Positions 19,015 through 29,981 of a stretch of DNA of 46,552 bases are shown here, one piece after another. The notes beneath the pieces are model-generated. The model worked only from the letters and a program-made list of their open reading frames with translations. It ran no database searches and had not been told where the DNA came from. Made by a program: the position numbers and the translations under genes. The stretch spans positions 1-46,552 of the forward strand of contig JASBRL010000035.1 in assembly GCA_030149475.1 (NCBI GenBank), written 5' to 3'. This DNA comes from Marinobacter sp. (GTDB lineage: Bacteria; Pseudomonadota; Gammaproteobacteria; Pseudomonadales; Oleiphilaceae). The first letter of the stretch is position 1, and each line of letters starts with the position of its first letter.

Positions 19015-20130
19015 TTAATTCGGGTTATAGGGCACATACTCGACAACCTCAAGCTCGAAGCCCGAGATGGCGGAAAATTTGATCGGTGCGCTCAGCAGCC
19101 GCATCTTTCCCACGCCAATGTCCCGCAGGATCTGCGATCCGGTGCCGACGGTAAAGTAGACGCCGGAACTGCCCTTGGCGGCCGGGGCACGACCTTCATC
19201 AAAAAACTCGTGGATCCGGTCTTCCAGATTGTAGCGGTCTTCTGCACTGTTCAGCAGTACCACCACACCCGAGCCGGAGCTGGCTACCGCCTCCAGCGCA
19301 TGGCGCAGAGGCCAGCTACTGGAGCCCGCACGGCGAGCACCCAGCAAATCACGCAGCGTATCGGTAATATGAACGCGCACCATCGCCGGCACATCGGGAC
19401 GGATATCCCCCATGACCATGGCCAGGTGGGTCGCACCCTGGATGTTGTCCCGGTAGGTGCGCAGATTGAACACACCGTACTCGGTGTCGAGGTCGTATTG
19501 CTCAACGCATTCAATCGTGCGTTCGTTGAGCGTGCGGTAGTGAATCAGATCAGCAATGGTGCCGATTTTCAGGTCGTGAGTGGCGGCAAAGGCCTCGAGA
19601 TCCTCCCGCCGCGCCATGGTGCCGTCGTCGTTCATGATTTCGCAGATGACACCGGCTGGCTCACAACCGGCCAGGGCAGCCAGGTCACAGGACGCTTCAG
19701 TATGCCCTGCGCGGCTCAGAACGCCACCGGGATCGGCCATCAGAGGAAAAATATGCCCCGGTTGCACCAGATCCTCAGCCCTGGCATCCCGGGCCACAGC
19801 CGCCTGAACCGTGCGCGCACGATCAGCGGCGGAAATCCCGGTACTCACCCCTTCAGCCGCTTCGATCGACAGGGTGAATTTGGTCCCGAATCCAGAGGCG
19901 TTCCGATCCACCATCAGCCTCAGGCCCAACTGGTCGCAACGCTGGTGTGTCATCGGCATGCAGATCAGTCCGCGCCCGAAGCGCGCCATGAAGTTGATAG
20001 CCTCCGGCGTGCAAAACTCCGCGGCCATCACCAGATCGCCTTCATTCTCACGATCCTCGTCATCCATCAGGATCACCATCTTGCCCTGACGAATGTCCTC
20101 TATTATCTCTTTAACGCTGTTCAAAGCCAT
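19015..20130 (-). CDS. ribB: 3,4-dihydroxy-2-butanone 4-phosphate synthase with degenerate RibA-like domain (RibBX type)
   Basis: The N-terminal half (about residues 1-200) is a complete DHBP synthase: [10 protein letters not shown] at 23-32, GLICMPMT and [17 protein letters not shown]. It converts ribulose 5-phosphate to DHBP. The C-terminal half (about 205-371) aligns in outline with GTP cyclohydrolase II, but the three-cysteine zinc site is absent. Where the CDC-containing stretch should be, the protein reads [18 protein letters not shown], with no cysteine. The active-site arginine region is also changed. It should lack cyclohydrolase II activity; such proteins have been described in Proteobacteria as RibBX. 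I chose the ATG at 20130, matching Pseudomonas starts; a TTG three codons upstream is possible. A separate RibA must exist elsewhere. Confidence 0.9.
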   Translation of the reverse strand: MALNSVKEIIEDIRQGKMVILMDDEDRENEGDLVMAAEFCTPEAINFMARFGRGLICMPMTHQRCDQLGLRLMVDRNASGFGTKFTLSIEAAEGVSTGISAADRARTVQAAVARDARAEDLVQPGHIFPLMADPGGVLSRAGHTEASCDLAALAGCEPAGVICEIMNDDGTMARREDLEAFAATHDLKIGTIADLIHYRTLNERTIECVEQYDLDTEYGVFNLRTYRDNIQGATHLAMVMGDIRPDVPAMVRVHITDTLRDLLGARRAGSSSWPLRHALEAVASSGSGVVVLLNSAEDRYNLEDRIHEFFDEGRAPAAKGSSGVYFTVGTGSQILRDIGVGKMRLLSAPIKFSAISGFELEVVEYVPYNPN

Positions 20131-20224
20131 AAATTTCAATACCTTGTCAGCCCGGCTTTCGCGAGCAGAAACCGTCCATCAGTTACCAGGCGCAGCGCCC
20201 CACACCGGCTGCGTACCTGTCACA

Positions 20225-21340
20225 TTATGAGAACGCCAGAATCAGGCGTTGATCTGTACCAACCTGCCGTCGATCCCGAACGGTCCACAGCACCCGCTCT
20301 GACATGGCCTCCAACGGCAGGGCCACGGTTGGCCGCCCCTCACTACCCAGAAAAACCGGCGCCTGGTAGAGCCAGAGTTCATCCAGCAAACGCTCCGAGA
20401 CAAACGCCCCTGCCAGTCTTGGCCCCGCCTCGACCAGCAGTTCATTGATACCCAACTCGCCCAGCGAATCCAGCACCTGGGCCAGATCAACGCCGTCATC
20501 CTGCCAGCCCAGGCCGGTCATGTTGATGCCCAACGCCGCCAGGTCCTGCGCCGGCCCTGTATCGAACGCTCTGGCCGAGCAATAGATCTGCACATCGCCA
20601 CCCTGAAGGATTCGTGCCTCCGGCGGTGTCCGTGCGTCCCGGTCAGCAATGACCCGCAGCGGCTGCCGTGACGGCTCCGTCGCCTCGCCAATATCGCCCA
20701 ACTCGGAACGTCGGACGGTCAGCGACGGGTCATCCGCCAGTACGGTACCGACCCCTGTCAGAATGGCATCGCTCATTGCCCGCAAACGCTGTACATCCCG
20801 GCGGGCGGCGGCATCGGTAATCCACTGGCTCTCGCCTGAGGCCATGGCGGTTCTGCCGTCCAGGCTGGCGGCCACTTTTACCCGCACAAAGGGCCTCCCG
20901 GTACGCATACGCTTCATGAAACCGGGGTTCAGCGCTTCGGCCTGTTCAGCCAGCAGGCCTTCAGTCACCCGTATGCCAGCGTCCCGCAATTGCTGAAGGC
21001 CGCGTCCGGAAACCGCCGGGTTCGGATCTTGCGTCGCGGCATGCACATGCGCCACACCAGCTTCCTGCAATGCCCGCACGCACGGCGGAGTGCGGCCAAA
21101 ATGACTGCAGGGTTCCAGCGTGACGTACGCGGTTGCGCCGCGAGCCTGATGGCCGGCCCGGCTCAGCGCCAACACCTCGGCATGGGCTTCGCCGGCACGC
21201 TCATGCGAAGCCTCGCCCAGTATCTGGCCGTCACGGGCAATCACACAACCGACCCGGGGATTAGGATGGGTCGAAAAGCGGCCACGCCACGCGAGCTGGA
21301 TAGCCCGTGCCATCAGCGCAATGTCCTGGTCGGTCGTCAT
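20225..21340 (-). CDS. ribD: Bifunctional pyrimidine deaminase / reductase RibD
   Basis: RibD deaminates and then reduces the pyrimidine intermediate of riboflavin synthesis. The 371-residue product (E. coli 367) has an N-terminal CDA-type deaminase domain with zinc ligands HAE ([10 protein letters not shown]) and [11 protein letters not shown]. The C-terminal reductase domain has [24 protein letters not shown], the NADPH-binding [12 protein letters not shown] and [14 protein letters not shown]. It overlaps nrdR by 4 bases (ATGA). Only 94 bases separate it from the DHBP synthase start, where relatives carry the riboflavin synthase gene. Confidence 0.97.
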   Translation of the reverse strand: MTTDQDIALMARAIQLAWRGRFSTHPNPRVGCVIARDGQILGEASHERAGEAHAEVLALSRAGHQARGATAYVTLEPCSHFGRTPPCVRALQEAGVAHVHAATQDPNPAVSGRGLQQLRDAGIRVTEGLLAEQAEALNPGFMKRMRTGRPFVRVKVAASLDGRTAMASGESQWITDAAARRDVQRLRAMSDAILTGVGTVLADDPSLTVRRSELGDIGEATEPSRQPLRVIADRDARTPPEARILQGGDVQIYCSARAFDTGPAQDLAALGINMTGLGWQDDGVDLAQVLDSLGELGINELLVEAGPRLAGAFVSERLLDELWLYQAPVFLGSEGRPTVALPLEAMSERVLWTVRDRRQVGTDQRLILAFS

Positions 21341-21855
21341 GACTGGCCTTCAGGTTTACCATTGTCGGCCAATACCTTGGCCACTGCATCGGTGCTGTCA
21401 GTCATGTGAACGGATAACCGCTCGATTTCTTCCTTGAATTCGTTGATGTCCTGAAAGCTTCGGTAGACCGAGGCGAAGCGAACGTAGGCAACCTTGTCGA
21501 GCTGGCGCAATTCAGTCATCACTTCTTCGCCCAGTTGCATGGACTTCACTTCGCGCTCGCCGGTTGCCCGAAGCCTGAACCGGATACGGTTAAGCGCGGC
21601 TTCGATCTCTTCAATGCTCACCGGGCGTTTCTCAAGCGCTTTCATGATGCCGTCCCGAAGCTTGTCCTCGTCAAACGGCTGTCGGGAGCCATCCTGCTTG
21701 ACGACCCGGGGCATAACCAGTTCGGCGGACTCGAATGTCGTGAACCGTTCGTGACAGGACAGACATTCGCGCCTGCGCCGCACCTGATCACCTTCGGCGA
21801 CCAGCCGCGAATCAATCACCTTGGTGTCCGCTTTACCGCAGAATGGACAATGCAT
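21337..21855 (-). CDS. nrdR: Transcriptional repressor NrdR
   Basis: NrdR senses nucleotides and represses ribonucleotide reductase genes. The 172-residue product has an N-terminal zinc ribbon with Cys3, Cys6, Cys31 and Cys34, then an ATP-cone domain (about residues 49-139) with [20 protein letters not shown]. The C-terminal tail after residue 150 is somewhat longer than in E. coli (149). It is first of the rib-nusB-thiL-pgpA run, 62 bases after glyA. The pairing nrdR-ribD is widely conserved although the function is unrelated. Confidence 0.97.
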   Translation of the reverse strand: MHCPFCGKADTKVIDSRLVAEGDQVRRRRECLSCHERFTTFESAELVMPRVVKQDGSRQPFDEDKLRDGIMKALEKRPVSIEEIEAALNRIRFRLRATGEREVKSMQLGEEVMTELRQLDKVAYVRFASVYRSFQDINEFKEEIERLSVHMTDSTDAVAKVLADNGKPEGQS

Positions 21856-21917
21856 ATTCGGTGCTCCGGATGAACGCCGGACGGGCCGCCATCACGCGCC
21901 CGGCGGTTTCCTGGATG

Positions 21918-23174
21918 TCAGCCGGCGTATACCGGGAAGCGCGAGCACAGGTCAGTGACCTGCTTGCGAACGCGGTCGCTGGTTGCCTCGTCGTCTGGAT
22001 TGGCCAGTATATCGCACATCCAGCCGGCCAGATCCCTGCACTCGGACTCGCCACAACCGCGCGTGGTAATCGCCGGTGTACCGATACGCAGGCCGGATGT
22101 TACAAACGGCGAGCGGGGATCGTTGGGGACGGCGTTCTTGTTGACCGTGATATGGGCCTTACCCAGCGCCGCATCGGCCTCTTTACCGGTGATGCCCTGC
22201 TTGATGAGGCTGACCAGAAACAGATGGTTTTCGGTACCACCGGAGATCACATCAAACCCGCGCCCCATGAACACCTTGGCCATGGCCTTGGCGTTCTTGA
22301 CCACCTGCTGTTGATAAAGCCTGAAATCCTCGCTCATCGCTTCTTTGAAGCAGACGGCTTTGGCAGCGATCACGTGCATCAACGGACCGCCCTGCCCGCC
22401 CGGGAACACCGCCGAGTTGAGCTTTTTCTGCAATGCTTCGTCGTCGCAGGCCAGGATCAGGCCACCACGAGGACCGCGCAGGGTTTTGTGTGTGGTGGTC
22501 GCGACAACGTGGGCATGGGGCACCGGGTCAGGATAAACCCCCGCAGCAACCAGGCCGGCCACGTGTGCCATATCCACAAACAGGTAGGCGCCGACTTTGT
22601 CCGCAATCTCACGGAAGCGGGCAAAATCCAGGGGCTGAGAGTAGGCCGAAAATCCCGCCACGATCATTCCGGGCTTGTGCTCCAGGGCGAGCTTCTCGAC
22701 CTCGTCGTAGTCGATCAGGCCGGTTTCCGGGTTCAGGCCATACTGGACCGCGTTGTAGATCTTGCCCGAAAAATTGACGCTGGCTCCGTGAGTCAGGTGG
22801 CCACCGTGGGCCAGACTCATTCCCAGAACCGTCTCGCCCGGGCTCAGCAGTGCCATATAAACCGCAGCGTTGGCCTGCGAGCCGGAGTGCGGCTGAACAT
22901 TGGCGTAAGCGGCGCCAAACAGGGACCTGGCGCGCTCGATGGCAAGCTCCTCCACCACGTCAACGTGTTCACAACCGCCGTAATAACGCTTGCCGGGATA
23001 ACCTTCCGCGTACTTATTGGTCAGCATGCTGCCCTGCGCTTCCATAACACGCGGGCTGGTATAGTTTTCCGACGCGATCAGCTCGATGTGGGTTTCCTGA
23101 CGCTCGTTCTCGGCCTGGATGGCGTTCAAGACTTCGTCATCAAATCCGGCAATTTTCATATCACGGTTAAACAT
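21918..23174 (-). CDS. glyA: Serine hydroxymethyltransferase
   Basis: GlyA converts serine and tetrahydrofolate to glycine and 5,10-methylene-THF using PLP. The 418-residue product (E. coli 417) starts [10 protein letters not shown] as in Pseudomonas. It contains [20 protein letters not shown], the PLP lysine in [13 protein letters not shown] near residue 230 and [15 protein letters not shown]. The start at 23174 is supported by family alignment; no strong ribosome binding site is seen. A leader of roughly 140 bases with an inverted repeat precedes it. It stands alone or leads into nrdR 62 bases downstream; no terminator was seen in that gap. Confidence 0.98.
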   Translation of the reverse strand: MFNRDMKIAGFDDEVLNAIQAENERQETHIELIASENYTSPRVMEAQGSMLTNKYAEGYPGKRYYGGCEHVDVVEELAIERARSLFGAAYANVQPHSGSQANAAVYMALLSPGETVLGMSLAHGGHLTHGASVNFSGKIYNAVQYGLNPETGLIDYDEVEKLALEHKPGMIVAGFSAYSQPLDFARFREIADKVGAYLFVDMAHVAGLVAAGVYPDPVPHAHVVATTTHKTLRGPRGGLILACDDEALQKKLNSAVFPGGQGGPLMHVIAAKAVCFKEAMSEDFRLYQQQVVKNAKAMAKVFMGRGFDVISGGTENHLFLVSLIKQGITGKEADAALGKAHITVNKNAVPNDPRSPFVTSGLRIGTPAITTRGCGESECRDLAGWMCDILANPDDEATSDRVRKQVTDLCSRFPVYAG

Positions 23175-23240
23175 GGATGCGCGGCCTCTGTGTGCTTGGG
23201 TCTGCAGGCAGACTCTCGAATACGGCTGATTAAGGCGTCA

Positions 23241-23296
23241 CTGAACAATATCCCGGATCGCGCTCCGTCCTTCAGAGCGATTTAAGCGTTGTTCAG
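23241..23296 (-). promoter_or_regulatory. Inverted repeat in the glyA leader
   Basis: CTGAACAA (23241-23248) and TTGTTCAG (23289-23296) are perfect 8-base inverted copies 40 bases apart, with a further GCGCT/AGCGA pairing inside. It lies between the candidate -10 box and the glyA ATG, so it would be in the 5' leader. It could be an RNA stem or two half-sites for a regulator. Confidence 0.35.
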
Positions 23297-23320
23297 AGAC
23301 TACGTCATAAAAGGGCGGCT

Positions 23321-23326
23321 ATTCTA
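23321..23326 (-). promoter_or_regulatory. Candidate -10 box for glyA
   Basis: TAGAAT on the minus strand, 147 bases upstream of glyA. No good -35 hexamer is present at 16-18 bases, so an activator (MetR-like or other) might be needed. The rest of the 316-base glyA/ettA spacer (23175-23490) holds the leader repeat, the ettA promoter and a repeat fragment. Confidence 0.3.
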
Positions 23327-23395
23327 GCGCATTACGGCCCCCTAAATCATCTTTTCAGGCAAGTCTCACCGTCGCTCCGCTTACCGCCGTGCTGA

Positions 23396-23424
23396 TTGCC
23401 ATAAAGGCCCAGTTTCGCTACCTT
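23396..23424 (+). promoter_or_regulatory. Sigma70-like promoter of ettA
   Basis: TTGCCA (23396-23401) and TACCTT (23419-23424) are 17 bases apart, about 67 bases before the ettA ATG. AAAGGA at 23475-23480 is the likely ribosome binding site, 10 bases from the start. Confidence 0.4.
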
Positions 23425-23443
23425 AACAGGCCTGTTTTGTAAG

Positions 23444-23459
23444 GTACCTCTGATCAAAT
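23444..23459 (+). repeat. Fragment of the ACCTCTGATCAA repeat family
   Basis: GGTACCTCTGATCAAA differs from the shared core GGAACCTCTGATCAAG at two positions. It lies between the ettA promoter and start codon. Only one end is present; no partner was found within the spacer. Confidence 0.5.
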
Positions 23460-23490
23460 TACGACACCAAACGAAAGGATCCTGCCAGCT

Positions 23491-25152
23491 ATGGCCCAGT
23501 ACGTATTTTCCATGAACCGGGTGGGCAAGGTGGTCCCGCCCAAGCGTGAAATTCTCAAGGATATTTCGCTCAGCTTCTTCCCCGGTGCGAAAATCGGCGT
23601 GCTGGGCCTGAACGGTTCAGGTAAATCCACCCTGCTCAGGATCATGGCGGGTATTGACCAGGACTACATCGGTGAAGCTCGTCCCCAACCCGGTATCAAT
23701 GTCGGCTACCTGCCCCAGGAGCCAGAGCTTGACGACACCAAGACCGTCAAGGACGTAGTGGATGAAGCGGTTGCCGGTGTGCACGATGCGCTGGCCGAGC
23801 TTGACCAGGTGTATGCGGCCTATGCCGAACCAGACGCCGACTTTGATGCTCTGGCCAGGAAACAGGGCGAACTGGAAGCGTTTATCCAGGCAACCGACGG
23901 CCACGACATCGAGCGCAAACTGGAAGTGGCCGCCGATGCCCTGCGTCTGCCGGCCTGGGATGCCAGCGTCGCCAACCTGTCGGGCGGTGAACGGCGCCGG
24001 GTTGCGCTCTGCCGGTTACTGCTGTCCGGCCCGGACATGCTGCTGCTGGACGAGCCGACCAACCATCTGGATGCCGAATCCGTCGCCTGGCTCGAACGCT
24101 TCCTGCACGACTACTCCGGTACCGTTGTTGCCATCACCCACGACCGCTACTTCCTCGATAACGTCGCAGGCTGGATCCTGGAGCTGGACCGCGGCCAGGG
24201 CATTCCGTTTGAAGGCAATTACAGCCAGTGGCTGGAGGCCAAGGAAAAGCGCCTGGAAATCGAAGCCAAGCAGGAAGCCGCTCACCAGAAAACCATCAAG
24301 CACGAGCTGGAATGGGTGCGCAGCAATGCCAAAGGCCGGCAGTCCAAGAGCAAGGCCCGCCTCGCCCGCTTTGAGGAGATGAGTAGCCAGGACTTCCAGA
24401 AACGGAACGAAACCAACGAACTGTACATTCCGCCGGGCCCTCGTCTGGGGGACAAAGTGATCGAGGTTGATCACGTCAGCAAGTCCTTCGATGGCAAGCT
24501 GCTCTATGACGACCTGTCCTTCACCGTACCACCCGGTGCCATCGTGGGGATCATCGGTGGCAACGGGGCGGGTAAATCCACCCTGTTCCGCATGGTGGCC
24601 GGCCACGATCAGCCGGACAGCGGTGAGATTTCCGTGGGCGACTCCGTGAAACTCGCCTACGTGGATCAGATGCGGGATCTGGACGGCGACAAAACGGTGT
24701 GGGAAGAGCTCAGCGACGGCCAGGATATCATTCAGGTCGGCAACTACCAGACCCCGTCCCGGGCTTACGTCGGTCGCTTCAATTTCAAGGGCGGCGACCA
24801 GCAGAAACGGGTCGGCGACCTGTCCGGCGGCGAGCGCAATCGTCTTCACCTGGCCAAACTGCTCAAGGAAGGCGGCAACGTTCTGTTGCTGGACGAGCCA
24901 ACCAACGACCTCGACGTGGAGACCCTGCGGGCACTGGAAGAGGCCCTGCTCAACTTCCCGGGCTCGGTCATGGTCATTTCCCACGACCGCTGGTTCCTGG
25001 ACCGGGTCGCAACCCATATCCTCGCCTTCGAGGGCGACAGTGAAGTGGTGTTCTTCGAAGGCAACTTTACCGAATACGATGAGGACCACAAACGGCGCAA
25101 AGGCGACTCGGCGATGGTTCCCCAGCGCATGAAGTACAAGAAGCTGGCCTGA
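23491..25152 (+). CDS. ettA: Energy-dependent translational throttle protein EttA (ABC-F)
   Basis: EttA is an ABC-F ATPase that binds the ribosomal E site and controls entry into elongation according to the ATP/ADP ratio. The 553-residue product (E. coli 555) has two ABC domains: Walker A GLNGSGKST near residue 39 and GGNGAGKST near residue 353, with signatures NLSGGERRRVALCR and DLSGGERNRLHLAK and Walker B LLLDEPTNHLD and LLLDEPTNDLD. Between them is the interdomain linker with EWVRSNAKGRQSKSKARL, typical of EttA. No membrane segment is present, so it is not a transporter. Confidence 0.97.
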   Translation: MAQYVFSMNRVGKVVPPKREILKDISLSFFPGAKIGVLGLNGSGKSTLLRIMAGIDQDYIGEARPQPGINVGYLPQEPELDDTKTVKDVVDEAVAGVHDALAELDQVYAAYAEPDADFDALARKQGELEAFIQATDGHDIERKLEVAADALRLPAWDASVANLSGGERRRVALCRLLLSGPDMLLLDEPTNHLDAESVAWLERFLHDYSGTVVAITHDRYFLDNVAGWILELDRGQGIPFEGNYSQWLEAKEKRLEIEAKQEAAHQKTIKHELEWVRSNAKGRQSKSKARLARFEEMSSQDFQKRNETNELYIPPGPRLGDKVIEVDHVSKSFDGKLLYDDLSFTVPPGAIVGIIGGNGAGKSTLFRMVAGHDQPDSGEISVGDSVKLAYVDQMRDLDGDKTVWEELSDGQDIIQVGNYQTPSRAYVGRFNFKGGDQQKRVGDLSGGERNRLHLAKLLKEGGNVLLLDEPTNDLDVETLRALEEALLNFPGSVMVISHDRWFLDRVATHILAFEGDSEVVFFEGNFTEYDEDHKRRKGDSAMVPQRMKYKKLA

Positions 25153-25276
25153 TCCCGCCGGTTACACCCTGACCACCCGGAGGTGGGGCCGGCCAGGCTT
25201 CGCCTCTGCCTCTGTGTCTGCGCTGGCAACGACAGCCACAGCCGGCAACATTACTCTATATAAGTGACCCCTGCCC

Positions 25277-26653
25277 ATGGCGAAACCCAGAACCGCGTTT
25301 GTCTGCACCGAGTGCGGCGCCGATTACTCCAAATGGCAGGGTCAGTGCACGGCCTGCCAGGCGTGGAACACCATCAGTGAAGTGCGCGGCATCAGTGCAA
25401 ACACCAAAGGGGCCCGCGGCGCCCGTTTCGAAGGCTTTGCCGGCAGCCTGTCGCAAATTCAGAGCCTGGACGACGTCAGTCTGGCAGAGCAACCCCGCAT
25501 CAGTACCGGCATGCAGGAGTTTGACCGTGTACTGGGCGGCGGTCTGGTGGCCGGATCAGCGGTGTTGATGGGAGGCCATCCCGGCGCCGGCAAAAGTACT
25601 CTGCTGCTGCAGGCGGTCTGCCATCTGGCCGCCAGCGTTCCGGCGCTGTACGTGACCGGCGAGGAATCGCTTCAACAGGTGGCCATGCGGGCCAAACGAC
25701 TGGGATTACCCACCAAGGACCTGAAAATGCTCTCGGAAACCAGCGTGGAACGCCTGCTCCAGGTGCTGGAAACCGAGGCGCCCCGCATTCTGGTGGTGGA
25801 CAGTATTCAGGTGATGCATGTGGCAGACATCGAGTCCGCACCGGGCAGCGTCTCCCAGGTCCGGGAAAGCGCGGCGTTTCTCACGCGATTTGCCAAGCAG
25901 ACCGGCACCATTCTGTTTCTGGTCGGCCATGTGACCAAGGACGGCAGCCTCGCCGGCCCCAAGGTGCTGGAGCATATGATCGACTGTTCCATTTTGCTGG
26001 AAGGCTCCAGTGACAGCCGGTACCGCACATTACGGGGCATCAAGAACCGCTTTGGCGCCGTTAACGAACTGGGGGTGTTCGCGATGCTGGAGCAGGGACT
26101 GAAAGAGGTGAAAAACCCCAGTGCCATTTTCCTCAATCGCAGTGAGGAAGCCGCACCGGGCAGTGTGGTGATGGTGGTCTGGGAAGGCACTCGCCCGATG
26201 CTGGTGGAAATTCAGGCCCTGGTGGATACCGCCCAGGGCGGTTACCCTCGGCGAGTGGCGGTCGGTCTGGACCAGAACCGGCTCGCGATGCTGCTGGCGG
26301 TATTACACCGCCACGGCGGTCTGCATGTGTCGGATCAGGACGTCTTCGTCAATGTTGTCGGCGGGGTCAAAGTCAACGAAACCAGCGCTGACCTGGCATT
26401 GCTGGCGGCGATCGTCTCGTCGTTCCGGGATCGGGCTCTGCCGCAGGATCTGGTCATTTTCGGGGAAGTCGGGCTGTCCGGGGAGATTCGTCCGGTGCCC
26501 AGCGGTCAGGAACGCATTTACGAGGCCGCCAAACATGGTTTTACCCGCGCCCTGGTACCCAGGGCCAATGCGCCGCGTAAAGGGATAGAAGGCCTGAGCG
26601 TGATTCCGGTTGCCAAGCTCAGCGAAGCGCTGACCGCTCTGGAAGAGCTGTAG
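25277..26653 (+). CDS. radA: DNA repair protein RadA
   Basis: RadA is a RecA-related helicase that helps branch migration in recombination. The 458-residue product (E. coli 460) has the N-terminal zinc finger (Cys10, Cys13, Cys24, Cys27). Next come Walker A GHPGAGKST near residue 98, the RadA-specific KNRFG motif (GIKNRFGAVNELGVF) near residue 256 and the C-terminal Lon protease-like domain with GEIRPVPSGQERI. It follows ettA by 124 bases on the same strand. That gap has a TATATA at 25257-25262 but no clear -35, so a separate promoter is uncertain. It converges with the PilZ gene. Confidence 0.97.
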   Translation: MAKPRTAFVCTECGADYSKWQGQCTACQAWNTISEVRGISANTKGARGARFEGFAGSLSQIQSLDDVSLAEQPRISTGMQEFDRVLGGGLVAGSAVLMGGHPGAGKSTLLLQAVCHLAASVPALYVTGEESLQQVAMRAKRLGLPTKDLKMLSETSVERLLQVLETEAPRILVVDSIQVMHVADIESAPGSVSQVRESAAFLTRFAKQTGTILFLVGHVTKDGSLAGPKVLEHMIDCSILLEGSSDSRYRTLRGIKNRFGAVNELGVFAMLEQGLKEVKNPSAIFLNRSEEAAPGSVVMVVWEGTRPMLVEIQALVDTAQGGYPRRVAVGLDQNRLAMLLAVLHRHGGLHVSDQDVFVNVVGGVKVNETSADLALLAAIVSSFRDRALPQDLVIFGEVGLSGEIRPVPSGQERIYEAAKHGFTRALVPRANAPRKGIEGLSVIPVAKLSEALTALEEL

Positions 26654-26686
26654 CGCGCGCCCGAATTATGACTCTGCGGCAGACCA

Positions 26687-27058
26687 TCATAACTCGATCA
26701 GGTGAACGAACTCCCGATCCAGTAACGCCTGATCACCCAGGTTCAGCTCCACCAGTCGCCTGAGGTGAGCGGCGCTCTCCAGATCGATGTACTGACAGTG
26801 AAACCCCAGGTGATGATCCTCGATGTGTCGCAACACCACCGCCATGACGATGCCCGTTTCGTTGTCACCCAGATGAACAATCACCTCGCACGGCTGCCTG
26901 AGCGGAACACTCCAGCCTTCCGGGCGTTTAACCAGCACACCTTTCAGCGATATATCGATAATCTCGCTGGTCCAGACCTGATCCTCCCAGTGCAGCTCGC
27001 AGGGCGCGTCAAATCCGATACGATGGAAACGGCGTTTTTCGCTGATCGACACGACCAC
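26687..27058 (-). CDS. PilZ domain protein, putative c-di-GMP binding
   Basis: A single-domain PilZ protein. Both c-di-GMP motifs are visible: RRFHR (RxxxR) near residue 8-13 and DISLKG (DxSxxG) near residue 36. The frame is open to an ATG at 27148, but AGGAG at 27065-27069 lies 6 bases before a GTG at 27058, giving 123 residues with the RxxxR close to the N-terminus as expected. No other domain or signal peptide. The C-terminal part with GFHCQYIDLESAAHLRRLVELN fits the closing helix of PilZ. It lies 182 bases after hemE on the same strand; the target is unknown, but pilus and motility control are plausible. Confidence 0.88.
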   Translation of the reverse strand: MVVSISEKRRFHRIGFDAPCELHWEDQVWTSEIIDISLKGVLVKRPEGWSVPLRQPCEVIVHLGDNETGIVMAVVLRHIEDHHLGFHCQYIDLESAAHLRRLVELNLGDQALLDREFVHLIEL

Positions 27059-27240
27059 AACGAACTCCTGATTACCGGTTTGTGGAGCAACACCAGGCGC
27101 CCGCAAGCGGCCTCGGCACGCCGGGACGGGGCCCGCATTCCCTACCACGACTATAGCCCGATACCCGGATTCTGACTACCGCGCAGCTGAACGCTCAGCC
27201 AGGGCGAGCTCACTCCGGGCAAAGCGGGTGCCGCATCGAT

Positions 27241-28305
27241 TCAGCGGTGGTACTCCGGGCTTAACTCGACGACAGCCTCGATAAACGCACCGGCATGGGC
27301 AGGGTCCACATCGGGGGTGATACCGTGACCCAGATTGAAGATATGCCCGGGTCCGGAACCGTAGCGCCGCAGAATATCCGCCACCTCCTGGCGAATACGG
27401 GCGGGTGGCGCAAACAGCATGGCGGGGTCCATATTGCCCTGCAACGCAACCCGGTCGCCTACCCGGGCGCGAGCATTGCCGATATCGGTGGTCCAGTCCA
27501 GACCAACGGCATCGGCACCGGAGTCGGCGATCGATTCAAGCCACTGGCCGCCGTTTTTGGTGAACAGTATCACCGGCACCCGACGTCCGCCGTACTCTCG
27601 AATCAGGCCATTGACGATCTTTTTCATGTACCGCAGGGAAAACTCGTCGTAAGCCCAGGTACTGAGTACGCCACCCCAGGTATCAAAGATCTGCACCGCC
27701 TGGGCCCCGGCGCGGATCTGACTGTTCAGATAGTCCGTCACCGAACGGGCGAGGTGATCGAGCAACCGATGCATGACCGCCGGCTCTGAGTACATCAGAC
27801 GCTTGGCTTCACGAAAGTCCCTGGACGACCCGCCCTCGACCATGTAGGTCGCCAGGGTCCAGGGGCTGCCGGAAAAACCGATCAACGGTACCCGGCCGTT
27901 CAGTTCTTGCCGAATGGTCGATACCGCCCTCATGACGTAATCCAGGTCGGTGTCCGCCGTCAGCGTCGGAAGTGCATCCACGTCCGCCGCACTGCGAATC
28001 GTCCGGCGGAATTTCGGACCCTCGCCGGTCTCGAAATACAGGCCCAGCCCGAGGGCGTCAGGGATAGTCAGAATGTCCGAGAACAGAATGGCGGCATCCA
28101 GTGGATAACGCTCCAGCGGCTGCAGAGTGACTTCGCAGGCCAGGGGCGTATTCTTGCACAAACTGAGGAAGTCTCCGGCCCTGGCGCGAGTGGCGCGGTA
28201 CTCCGGGAGATAGCGCCCGGCCTGACGCATCATCCACACAGGCGTGCGATCCACCGGTTGGCGCATTAGCGCTCGTAGCAATCGATCATTCTGGAGTTCG
28301 GTCAT
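27241..28305 (-). CDS. hemE: Uroporphyrinogen decarboxylase
   Basis: HemE decarboxylates uroporphyrinogen III to coproporphyrinogen III in haem synthesis. The 354-residue product (E. coli 354) has the two signatures [16 protein letters not shown] near residue 22-37 and [19 protein letters not shown] near residue 140. The catalytic aspartate lies in [16 protein letters not shown], and [16 protein letters not shown] is near the C-terminus. It lies downstream of gltD, the Pseudomonas order, but an intrinsic terminator at 28396-28434 separates them. Confidence 0.98.
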   Translation of the reverse strand: MTELQNDRLLRALMRQPVDRTPVWMMRQAGRYLPEYRATRARAGDFLSLCKNTPLACEVTLQPLERYPLDAAILFSDILTIPDALGLGLYFETGEGPKFRRTIRSAADVDALPTLTADTDLDYVMRAVSTIRQELNGRVPLIGFSGSPWTLATYMVEGGSSRDFREAKRLMYSEPAVMHRLLDHLARSVTDYLNSQIRAGAQAVQIFDTWGGVLSTWAYDEFSLRYMKKIVNGLIREYGGRRVPVILFTKNGGQWLESIADSGADAVGLDWTTDIGNARARVGDRVALQGNMDPAMLFAPPARIRQEVADILRRYGSGPGHIFNLGHGITPDVDPAHAGAFIEAVVELSPEYHR

Positions 28306-28395
28306 AAATGCGGGTCTTCCCGTTGCGATCCATGGCCCCCGATGTACGACACCACGGGCAGGTTTGGACCGGTCAATGGTACATCGTTATGGGAC

Positions 28396-28434
28396 AAAAA
28401 AGGCGACCAGCCTGTAACGTGTTGGCGGATCGCC
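28396..28434 (-). terminator. Intrinsic terminator after gltD
   Basis: On the minus strand a stem with arms at 28428-28434 and 28402-28408 (seven pairs, one G-U, plus further inner pairs) is followed by six T (28401-28396). It ends the gltBD transcript before hemE. Confidence 0.8.
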
Positions 28435-28456
28435 CGGGCTTCAGCAATGCCGGGGA

Positions 28457-29968
<1,512 letters not shown>

Positions 29969-29981
29969 TCACGGTGCCGGC

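Noticed and set aside
20131..20224. FMN riboswitch or riboflavin synthase remnant between ribD and the DHBP synthase
   Set aside because: The gap is too short and shows none of the conserved riboswitch blocks and no recognisable coding remnant.
18988..20448. 486-codon open frame on the plus strand
   Set aside because: Antisense to the DHBP synthase gene and part of ribD, with no recognisable domain.
23221..23240. GCTGATTAAGG near glyA as another copy of the repeat family
   Set aside because: Only about nine bases match the core and the GGAACC part is missing.
21843..23285. 480-codon open frame on the plus strand
   Set aside because: Antisense to glyA; the minus-strand frame is a clear serine hydroxymethyltransferase.
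24016..25089. 357-codon open frame on the minus strand
   Set aside because: Antisense to ettA; it is a mirror of the ABC domains and has no own start signal.
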